A DNA stretch of 10,681 nucleotides, taken from positions 1 to 10,681 of the forward strand of contig JACCZO010000164.1 of NCBI GenBank assembly GCA_013695925.1, read 5' to 3'. The stretch is from Chthoniobacterales bacterium (GTDB lineage Bacteria; Verrucomicrobiota; Verrucomicrobiia; Chthoniobacterales; UBA10450). Position numbers and translations under genes: made by a program. Of this stretch, positions 1 through 5,378 are shown piece by piece; position 1 is the stretch's first letter, and every line of letters begins with the position of its first letter. Under the pieces are notes generated by a model. That model did no database searches and had not been told where the DNA came from. It saw only the letters and a program-made list of their open reading frames with translations.

Positions 1-413
1 GTGTCGAGGAAGGCGCGCAGTTCCGCCTCGGTCGCCAGGGTTGGCCCTTCGACGCATCGGCCATCGACGACGTGCGCAAAGAAAAACGAATTTCGCCGGG
101 CATCGCCCACGACCAAATATTCCTCCAAGTCGAACGCGGAAATGGAAGGCAGGCCAAGGAGGCGCGACCGAGTCGCGGCCCGGAGACCAATGGCCGTGGC
201 GATGGCAATTCGAACGCCGGCGTAGGAACCCGGGCCGAGCCCCACCACGATGGTATCGGGAGTTTCGGAACTCTGCTGTAGCGCGCTCAAGTTTTCGTAG
301 AACAAACCCGAATCTTTCCGGTCGGCCGGGAAGACTTTGAGCTGGGCGTCGCTCTGGCCGCTAAAGGCCACGCTCCCGACCGATGAGGAAAGTTCCAGCG
401 CCAACACCTTCAT
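1..413 (-). CDS. tsaB: TsaB, t6A-modification protein (3' end outside window)
   Basis: TsaB is the inactive ASKHA-fold partner that dimerises with TsaD in the cytoplasmic complex that puts threonylcarbamoyl on A37 of ANN-decoding tRNAs. The N-terminus MKVLALELSSSVGSVAF is the first ASKHA strand-turn-strand, and GLGPGSYAGVRIAIATAIGL (about residues 58-77) is the family's GPGSFTGxR signature with Y and A at two variable places. The first 137 codons are present; full TsaB is roughly 210-240 residues, so the C-terminal part is cut by the window edge. The ATG at 411-413 overlaps the tsaE stop in ATGA, which fixes the start and suggests translational coupling with TsaE, its functional partner. Confidence 0.93.
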   Translation of the reverse strand, partial: MKVLALELSSSVGSVAFSGQSDAQLKVFPADRKDSGLFYENLSALQQSSETPDTIVVGLGPGSYAGVRIAIATAIGLRAATRSRLLGLPSISAFDLEEYLVVGDARRNSFFFAHVVDGRCVEGPTLATEAELRAFLD

Positions 414-829
414 CTCGTTTCGTCCGTAATGGTGCGCTCGGACGCGCCCCCGGCGTCGAGCCGAATCCAGCGGGTGCGTTCGGGAAGCGCCTCGGCGAAG
501 CGATCCGCCCACTCGATGACGACGATGCCGCCCTCTTCCAGGTAATCGTCGAATCCGATCTCCGCCAGTTCCGCCGCTTGATTGAGCCGGTAGAAATCGA
601 AATGAAAAACCGGCAGACGTCCGCTCCGATATTCATGGACCAGGGTAAAGGTCGGGCTGGTCGCATCCTCCGTGCTCCCCAGGCCCTGGAGCAATCCTTT
701 CACGAAATGGGTCTTGCCCGCGCCGAGGTCGCCCACCAAACCGACGACCTCGTTAGGCAAAAGCTGCCGCGCCCAATTCTGCGCGAAAGCGATTGTTTCG
801 GCCACGCTATTGGAAGTGAACGTAGCCAC
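410..829 (-). CDS. tsaE: TsaE, t6A-biosynthesis ATPase
   Basis: TsaE is the small P-loop ATPase that binds TsaB-TsaD and is needed for turnover of the t6A complex. The 139-residue product has the usual family length. A Walker A motif GDLGAGKTHFVKGLLQGLG lies near residues 33-51, followed by SPTFTLVHEY (switch region), FHFDFYRL and IEWADRF (Walker B-like part). I chose the GTG at 827-829 because VATFTSNSVAETIAFA matches the typical TsaE N-terminus; the frame runs open further upstream but there it is only antisense-like sequence over the end of thiL. With this start the gene overlaps the thiL 3' end by 23 nt. The ribosome binding site is weak, consistent with coupling to thiL translation. Confidence 0.93.
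   Translation of the reverse strand: MATFTSNSVAETIAFAQNWARQLLPNEVVGLVGDLGAGKTHFVKGLLQGLGSTEDATSPTFTLVHEYRSGRLPVFHFDFYRLNQAAELAEIGFDDYLEEGGIVVIEWADRFAEALPERTRWIRLDAGGASERTITDETR
751..758 (+). other. Over-represented 8-mer CGTTAGGC, site 1
   Basis: Lies inside tsaE, where the coding strand reads GCCTAACG within the codons for L-P-N-E. The preceding base is T and the third base after the motif is A. See the finding on this word. Confidence 0.5.
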
Positions 830-1727
830 GGAAAGAATGCGGAATGCGGAATGCGGAAGGCAGAATGAAAGAGCCAATGCGGGTGAGCGGAAGGCGGAGG
901 AAGTTCTTGCGCCACATTTTTTCCAACTTCGGCGCGTCGTTAGGCGAAAGAGCGAAGAGCAGTTCGTAATCCTCCCCATCATTGATCGCCTGGGCAATGG
1001 TGCAACCGCGATTGCGCGGCAGTGCGGCCTGATCGATTTCGAAACCGAGTCCACTCGCCGCGGCCAGCCGGGGCAGGTCCGCCCCCAGGCCGTCACTCAG
1101 GTCCATCATCGCGTGGATCCGGAAGTGCTCGGTCAGCCAGCGCGCTTCCTCGATTCGCGGAAGGAAATTCAAATGCTTGCGCCGAATAGATCCACCAAGA
1201 CGGCCCGTGACGAAGAGCGCATCACCCTTTTTGCCCCCACGGCGCGAGACCCAGCGCTGTTTCTCCACGCTCCCGGCCACACTGACGGAAACCACCGCCG
1301 GACCTTTGCTGGCACTCGTTTCGCCTCCCACAATTGCTACCTCGAAACGGTTCGCGACCCGCTCCAGCCCGCCATAAATTCCCTTCGTCCATTGCACTTC
1401 GCGCTCCGGTGGAACCACCAGAGTGACGAGTGCAAATTGCGGAAGGCCGGACATGGCGGCGAAGTCGCTCAGGGGCCGCGCCATCGCCTTCCAACCGATG
1501 GCCGAGGGCTTTTCGTTAGGCCGAAAATGGACGCCCTCGACCACACAATCCGTTTTTAGAAGCAGGAGCCGGCCCTTCTCCGGCGCAGCCACGACCGCAC
1601 AGTCATCGCCCGGGCCGGCGATCACGTCGAAGCGCGTCCGGAGCCGCGCCACCAGCTGCCCGACCAACGGGTCCTCGCCCAGTTCGCGGAGACAAATCCG
1701 TCCCTTGGCGGACTCGCGCAATTTCAT
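807..1727 (-). CDS. thiL: ThiL, thiamine-monophosphate kinase
   Basis: ThiL phosphorylates thiamine monophosphate with ATP to give thiamine diphosphate, the last cytoplasmic step of the pathway. The 306-residue protein shows the family landmarks in order: GPGDDCAVV (38-46, Mg-binding), LKTDCVVEGVHF (57-68), GGETSAS (134-140), MDLSDGLGADL (208-218, nucleotide/Mg site) and GEDYELLFAL (251-260). The ATG at 1725-1727 overlaps the upstream stop in ATGA. The C-terminus is odd: between LTRIGSF and the expected terminal YxHF (here GYVHFQ) the protein is written by an AATGCGG tandem repeat that gives SAFRIPHSFR. The core is intact, so activity is probably kept. In this position the gene sits between a membrane protease and the t6A genes, a neighbourhood with no evident metabolic link. 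Confidence 0.95.
   Translation of the reverse strand: MKLRESAKGRICLRELGEDPLVGQLVARLRTRFDVIAGPGDDCAVVAAPEKGRLLLLKTDCVVEGVHFRPNEKPSAIGWKAMARPLSDFAAMSGLPQFALVTLVVPPEREVQWTKGIYGGLERVANRFEVAIVGGETSASKGPAVVSVSVAGSVEKQRWVSRRGGKKGDALFVTGRLGGSIRRKHLNFLPRIEEARWLTEHFRIHAMMDLSDGLGADLPRLAAASGLGFEIDQAALPRNRGCTIAQAINDGEDYELLFALSPNDAPKLEKMWRKNFLRLPLTRIGSFILPSAFRIPHSFRGYVHFQ
836..867. repeat. AATGCGG tandem repeat inside the thiL 3' end
   Basis: Three exact 7-nt copies (836-842, 843-849, 850-856) are followed by a degenerate AAGGCAG and AATG. On the minus strand it codes for part of the ThiL C-terminus and lies just upstream of the tsaE start. It looks like a simple-sequence expansion that has been absorbed into the reading frame. 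Confidence 0.85.
938..945 (+). other. Over-represented 8-mer CGTTAGGC, site 2
   Basis: Inside thiL; the coding strand GCCTAACG encodes the P-N of S-P-N-D. Preceding base T; third base after the motif A. Confidence 0.5.
1514..1521 (+). other. Over-represented 8-mer CGTTAGGC, site 3
   Basis: Inside thiL; the coding strand encodes the P-N of R-P-N-E. Preceding base T; third base after the motif A. Confidence 0.5.
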
Positions 1728-2512
1728 TGCGGGACGAGATTAGGGAAGGCGAGCGCGCTCAGGGAAAGGAAATTGAAGAGCGCGTGCATCGTCATCGAGA
1801 CTAGGATCGAGCCGCTCCATTCGTAAGCGAGTGTAAAACAGGCCCCCAGTATGAAGAGCGGCCCGAGACTCGGGAGGTGCACATGGACGGCGGCGAAGAG
1901 GAGCGAGTTCAGGACCAGACCCGGCCCGCGTCCCAGGTAACGTTTGAAGACGCCGTATAAAAAGAAGCGAAAAATAAACTCCTCGGCAAAGGGCGCGATC
2001 GTAATCGCGAGGACAATGATCAGGATGCGCTGCTGCAAAGTTTCCGAACCGGTGAACATCTCGACGATTTGTTGCCGACCGGCGCCTTCCCCGAGCAGCC
2101 AGCGAGAGATGCCGTCGGCCGCAAGGAGAAGCGGATAAGCCGCAAAAAGGAGGACCGCCGCGGTGCTCACAATCCGCCCAAAGCCGAGCCGGGCAAATCC
2201 GCCTAACGACAGCACGCTGAAGCCGCGGAGCTCGAGGAGCAGAGTCAGGATCGTAATCACGGCGAGAGAAAACGCCCCGGTGATGAGGAGGTCGCGCGTC
2301 TGGAAGCTGGAGGTCTGCACTTTTGAAGCAGCCAGGACATTGAGCGCAAACCAGCCAATAAGAAGGATGGCCGCGACCGCTTCGGGCAGCCCCAGTCGCC
2401 GTTCACCCAGCTCCGCCGCGCCGTTGTGCCGCACCGTGACCTGGCGATACAGCGAGAGATAAACGTAGAGGCCCGCGAGAACGAGCAGCGTGTTGAGCAG
2501 GCTGTCGACCAT
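1724..2512 (-). CDS. CPBP-family intramembrane metalloprotease
   Basis: This is a 262-residue polytopic membrane protein with about seven to eight hydrophobic segments (for example 5-21, 45-62, 76-95, 114-132, 161-175, 196-211, 215-230, 236-252). The CPBP/Abi (CAAX protease-like) motifs are present: EEFIFR (177-182, the EExxxR metal/catalytic motif), FAAVHVH (206-212, His210) and HALFN (243-247). Members of this family cleave substrates within or near the membrane; several mature or release peptides, but the substrate here cannot be read from sequence. It follows sppA by 15 nt and its TGA overlaps the thiL ATG, so it belongs to the same transcript. Two membrane proteases side by side suggest a role in handling signal-peptide remnants or membrane proteins (inference). 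Confidence 0.9.
   Translation of the reverse strand: MVDSLLNTLLVLAGLYVYLSLYRQVTVRHNGAAELGERRLGLPEAVAAILLIGWFALNVLAASKVQTSSFQTRDLLITGAFSLAVITILTLLLELRGFSVLSLGGFARLGFGRIVSTAAVLLFAAYPLLLAADGISRWLLGEGAGRQQIVEMFTGSETLQQRILIIVLAITIAPFAEEFIFRFFLYGVFKRYLGRGPGLVLNSLLFAAVHVHLPSLGPLFILGACFTLAYEWSGSILVSMTMHALFNFLSLSALAFPNLVPQ
2211..2218 (-). other. Over-represented 8-mer, site 4 (opposite orientation)
   Basis: The plus strand reads GCCTAACG. It is inside the CPBP gene, where the coding strand reads CGTTAGGC and uses the rare leucine codon TTA. On the minus strand the preceding base is T and the third following base is A, as at the other sites. Confidence 0.5.
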
Positions 2513-2527
2513 CTCGCGGGCGGGCCG

Positions 2528-3538
2528 CTACGGAGCGTAGAAACCTGGCAGAAAATACGCGCGCCCGCTCTCCAGCCGGGGCGTGAGCTGGCCGGGGAAC
2601 GTCAGTTCGATTTTAGTGTCGCCGCTTTTGGTCAGCATGCGGAAGACCCGGCCGAGACTGAAGGGCGGTCCGTATTTCACAATTTTCGCGTCCGCCGCGT
2701 GCCCCAGTTCCTTGGCTTTCGCGTAGGCGTCCTCGATCTGGCCGAGGCCGTCGATCAATTTGAAATCGAGCGCGTCGCGCCCCGAAAGGATGCGCCCGTC
2801 CGCGATTCCATTACGCAAGCCCTCCGCCGGCAGATTGCGTTCCTTCGCCACGATGCCGAGGAACTTCTCGTAAGTCTTCATGACGAAGCTTTGGATGTAG
2901 GCCCGCTCTTCCTCGGTGATCGGGCGCGCGCCGTTGAGCATGTCCTTAAACTTCCCGCTTTTGAAAACGACCGAGGCCAGCCCGATCTTGTCGAAGAGCT
3001 GCTGGTAATTCAAGGTCTGAATGATGACGCCGATGCTGCCGGTGATGCTCGTCTCGTTCGCCATCAAATATTTTCCGCCACAGGAAACGTAATAGCCGCC
3101 CGAGGCCGCGAGCGATTCCATGTAGACCACGACCGGCTTTTTCGCCCGCGTTTTGACGACCGCGTGGTAGATCATGTCGGAAGCGGTCACTTCGCCGCCG
3201 GGCGAATCGACCTCCAGGACGACAGCCCGCACATTTTCGTCGTCCCGCGCCTGTTCGAGCTGCCAGCGCAGATCGTCGACCATCGATTCGCCGACGTTCC
3301 CCGCGATGCTCGTGCTGATCAATCCGCGCAGACTGATGACCGCGATCTTGTTCCCGCTCGCCCGCGCGCCGCGCTCGACGATCATCTCGTGAAAACGCGG
3401 CCGGAATTCGACCTCGCCCCCGCGGCCCTGAAACTTGCGAAAGGCGGTCGCAGCCAGGACGAAATTCACCAGCACGCTGGCACAGAGCGCCACGAACAGA
3501 AAAACGCTCAGACAACCCAGTTTTCGATTCGCGGCCAT
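2528..3538 (-). CDS. sppA: SppA, signal peptide peptidase (S49 family)
   Basis: SppA is a membrane-anchored serine/lysine peptidase that degrades signal peptides left after protein export. Starting at the ATG at 3536-3538 the product has 336 residues, the size of the short single-domain type found in Gram-positives rather than the 67-kDa E. coli type. There is one N-terminal membrane anchor (about 9-32), then the S49 core with VDSPGGEVTASD (110-121), ESLAASGGYYVSC (nucleophile Ser146) and VFKSGKFKDM (Lys198 as general base). The 52-residue Ser-Lys spacing equals that of B. subtilis SppA (S147/K199). The open frame continues upstream to 3664, but that part is compositionally poor and precedes a natural MAANRKLGC anchor start, so I reject it. 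It is the first gene of the minus-strand operon; I see no convincing promoter in 3539-3640. Confidence 0.94.
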   Translation of the reverse strand: MAANRKLGCLSVFLFVALCASVLVNFVLAATAFRKFQGRGGEVEFRPRFHEMIVERGARASGNKIAVISLRGLISTSIAGNVGESMVDDLRWQLEQARDDENVRAVVLEVDSPGGEVTASDMIYHAVVKTRAKKPVVVYMESLAASGGYYVSCGGKYLMANETSITGSIGVIIQTLNYQQLFDKIGLASVVFKSGKFKDMLNGARPITEEERAYIQSFVMKTYEKFLGIVAKERNLPAEGLRNGIADGRILSGRDALDFKLIDGLGQIEDAYAKAKELGHAADAKIVKYGPPFSLGRVFRMLTKSGDTKIELTFPGQLTPRLESGRAYFLPGFYAP

Positions 3539-3724
3539 GCCCGGATGAAATCGCCGAAGAACGGCGGAGGCACAAGCCCTTTTGCAAGGGAAAACAAGGG
3601 CGCTTGGGGCTGGAAGGGAAGCTGCACGATGACACCGTTGAACCCAAGTGGACACCTCAGCCAAAGAGAAGCGGTCGGTCGCCCCAAAAGCCCGTCCACC
3701 GTCGAGGGCGAAATCGCGCGCCCG

Positions 3725-3809
3725 GCCGTCGGGACCCTTTCGCGCACCAAAGCCTGCTTCTCGCCGCCCTTAAAGTCTGGGAGCTGTAGCGGCGGCCGTG
3801 TCGGCCGCA
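3725..3809. repeat. Dispersed repeat, copy 1, ending in a hairpin
   Basis: The stretch from GCCGTCGG to CTGGGAGCTG (3725-3786) matches 8761-8823 nearly throughout with scattered substitutions, and similarity fades out gradually to about 3690. It runs straight into the palindrome at 3785-3809. The second copy has a 22-nt spacer between the two modules, so the modules are separable. It lies between sppA and a gene relic, with no intact gene in 3539-4063. Confidence 0.8.
3785..3809 (+). repeat. REP-like palindrome, copy 1
   Basis: The core GCGGCCGTGTCGGCCGC forms a perfect 7-bp stem with a TGT loop, preceded by TGTAGCG. The 25-nt unit is identical to 8845-8869. Its size, extragenic position and stem-loop fit a repetitive extragenic palindrome (REP) mobilised by a RAYT transposase; no such transposase is in the window. 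Confidence 0.8.
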
Positions 3810-3812
3810 GCG

Positions 3813-3972
3813 ATCGACCTCGGCCCGATAGCTCGAATCAGCACATTGGTCGTTCCCTCTCCGTTCCCCAGAATAAAGCCCCCGATCATGACATTGTCCC
3901 CGCTCTCTCCACCAAACCGTGGGTACTAATGTTGCCCAACTGGGAGTCAGCCGCGTCGTCGACTTCGTAACC
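3813..3972 (-). pseudogene. Fragment of an LxNIST repeat-domain protein
   Basis: Read right to left, one frame gives EGYEVDDAADSQLGNISTHG and then, after a shift near 3898-3906, a second frame gives DNVMIGGFILGNGEGTTNVL followed by IRAIGPRS. Together these match a C-terminal repeat I know from many large secreted verrucomicrobial proteins (pattern VEVYDxD..S.LANISTRG..GTGDNVMIGGFI...V.IRAIGPSL). The frame is broken and the conserved IGPSL end runs directly into the palindromic repeat, so this is a remnant truncated at a repeat insertion. The name of the domain family is not certain to me. The next 90 nt (3973-4063) hold nothing I recognise. Confidence 0.6.
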
Positions 3973-4063
3973 CTCAGTCGACTGTTTTCTCGAGGCGACC
4001 TCCAGGCTCCCAGAAGCGTGACTTTGGACCTTGCGCCTCACACCACGAGGTGATAAGGCAACT

Positions 4064-5248
4064 TCACCTTCCCGAGCGATGGCTCGTGCCAGGTTCTTTT
4101 CCCTGCTCCGACTGCGTTATCACGGCGCGAAAACCGAGGTGATTGGTGCCCGTGTCGGATTCGCCTTTGCCGCGACCACCAGGCATATAGCGTTTGCAGT
4201 ACTGATCGGTGCAGAGGTACGAGCCGCCTTTGTGCACGCGCTTTTTCGTCCCGGGCTCTGCCGGATCGACGCTGTCGACAGGCCCTTGTGGATTATGCGC
4301 GACGGAGACGGAGTCGGCCAGCGTCTGATAGTAATCCGGCCGATACCAATCGCTGCACCATTCCCACACGTTGCCCGCCATGTCGGAGAGACCGTAGCCG
4401 TTAGGCGGAAAGGAACCGACCGGGGCAGTGCCGGCAAAACCATCCTCACTGGTATTTTTGTCTGGGAAATGCCCTTGAAACGTGTTCGCCATCCACTTGC
4501 CGTCCGGCCTAAAGTCATCGCCGTCCCACACGTATGGTTTGCGTTCCAACCCGCCGCGCGCCGCGAACTCAAACTCCGCCTCCGTCGGAAGCCGTTTCCC
4601 GGCCCACTTGCAGTAAGCCACCGCGTCGTCGTAGGCAACATGCACGACAGGATGTTTCTCTTTGCCTTTGAGATCGCTGGCTGGACCGGCGGGGTGACGC
4701 CAGTTTGCCCCTTTCACGTAGCTCCACCACCGCAGATAATTGTCCAACGGCACGGCTTCGCTAGGTGGCGTGAAAACGACCGAGCCGGCGACGAGATTCT
4801 CCGGTTGCGCATCCGGAAATTCTTCCCTGGTTGGCGCACGCTCCGCAATTGTGACGTAGCCCGTGGCTTTGACGAATTTATCGAACTGCTCGTTAGTCAC
4901 TTCCGTTTTGTCCATCCAGAAGCCGTCCACATAAACCCGATGCCAGGGGCGAGCATCGCCAAAGTCCGGCTCGTCCGATCCCATCGAGAATTCGCCGCCC
5001 GGAATCCAGACCATTCCATCCGGCGGTTTGGCCGGCCGGGTTTTGGCCGAAACGCCCAGCGCGTTTGCGGCACCTTTCACTCCATTGGCGCTGGCTAGAT
5101 CCGCTGTGCCAGTCGCAGCTGCAAACAGCGTCGTGCGCGAGAGAATTGGGAAGCAACACGATTTGTTCTCTGCCGTGGTAGGCGTCTGGCCATGCGCGCC
5201 GCAGGCAATGAGCACGGCGAAGATGAGCGCGGTGATGCGCAGTAGCAT
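4064..5248 (-). CDS. Secreted formylglycine-generating enzyme (SUMF1/FGE family)
   Basis: FGE oxidises the cysteine of the sulfatase motif CxPxR to formylglycine, the catalytic residue of type I sulfatases. From the ATG at 5246-5248 the product has 394 residues. It opens with a signal peptide (MLLRITALIFAVLIACGAHG, cut near 20). The FGE domain starts at GMVWIPGGEFSMGSD (78-92) and includes YVDGFWMDKTEVTNEQF (106-122), HPVVHVAYDDAVAYCKWAGK (199-218), RLPTEAEFEFAARGG (219-233) and MAGNVWEWCSDWY (290-302). KGGSYLCTDQYCKRY (340-354) holds the Cys346-x4-Cys351 pair that marks copper-dependent true FGEs; many SUMF1-like proteins lack it. It ends with the typical LGFRAV. It is divergent from the sulfatase gene, with start codons about 130 nt apart. 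A secreted FGE implies activation outside the cytoplasm. An upstream extension of the frame to 5548 is rejected since it runs over the sulfatase. Confidence 0.93.
   Translation of the reverse strand: MLLRITALIFAVLIACGAHGQTPTTAENKSCCFPILSRTTLFAAATGTADLASANGVKGAANALGVSAKTRPAKPPDGMVWIPGGEFSMGSDEPDFGDARPWHRVYVDGFWMDKTEVTNEQFDKFVKATGYVTIAERAPTREEFPDAQPENLVAGSVVFTPPSEAVPLDNYLRWWSYVKGANWRHPAGPASDLKGKEKHPVVHVAYDDAVAYCKWAGKRLPTEAEFEFAARGGLERKPYVWDGDDFRPDGKWMANTFQGHFPDKNTSEDGFAGTAPVGSFPPNGYGLSDMAGNVWEWCSDWYRPDYYQTLADSVSVAHNPQGPVDSVDPAEPGTKKRVHKGGSYLCTDQYCKRYMPGGRGKGESDTGTNHLGFRAVITQSEQGKEPGTSHRSGR
4399..4406 (+). other. Over-represented 8-mer CGTTAGGC, site 5
   Basis: Inside the FGE gene; the coding strand encodes the P-N of P-P-N-G. 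The preceding base is C, the only exception to T; the third base after the motif is A. Confidence 0.5.
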
Positions 5249-5269
5249 GGAATTCGTCCTAGTCTTGCC

Positions 5270-5290
5270 TGCGATGCGCGTGCGATCGCA
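5270..5290. promoter_or_regulatory. Possible operator: TGCGAT repeat with palindrome
   Basis: In the FGE-sulfatase intergenic region TGCGAT occurs at 5270-5275 and again at 5281-5286 (11-nt spacing, one helical turn). The second copy belongs to a perfect 10-bp palindrome TGCGATCGCA (5281-5290). It lies 22-42 nt upstream of the FGE start. It could be a regulator site for the pair, but no regulator gene is nearby. Confidence 0.3.
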
Positions 5291-5341
5291 GCTCCCATTC
5301 GGGTGGTCCGGAAGTGTACCTCTCTTACCAAACCTTTCGAC

Positions 5342-5371
5342 TTGACCGTTCAGCCGCGCGTCAGCTAAAAC
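5342..5371 (+). promoter_or_regulatory. Candidate promoter of the sulfatase gene
   Basis: TTGACC (5342-5347) and TAAAAC (5366-5371) with an 18-nt spacer resemble a sigma-70 -35/-10 pair. Transcription would begin close to 5378, which disfavours the first ATG at 5379 and favours the ATG at 5403, preceded by GGAAAAG (5390-5396) at six nucleotides. Confidence 0.35.
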
Positions 5372-5378
5372 ACCGTCC

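Noticed and set aside
830..1096. Upstream extension of the tsaE frame
   Set aside because: It would run over the thiL coding region; the family N-terminus begins at the GTG at 827-829.
672..1559. 295-codon open frame on the plus strand
   Set aside because: Antisense to thiL and tsaE.
3539..3664. 42-residue N-terminal extension of SppA
   Set aside because: Low-complexity Ala/Arg/Pro-rich sequence before a proper start and membrane anchor; it would move the anchor far inside the protein.
2426..3970. 514-codon open frame on the plus strand
   Set aside because: It lies antisense to sppA and part of the CPBP gene, has no family motifs, and arises from the GC-rich third-position pattern of the real genes.
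4041..4056. Small hairpin behind the FGE gene as terminator
   Set aside because: CACC/GGTG gives only four pairs and no T-run follows.
4031..5098. 355-codon open frame on the plus strand
   Set aside because: Antisense to the FGE gene, whose motifs and active-site cysteines are unambiguous.
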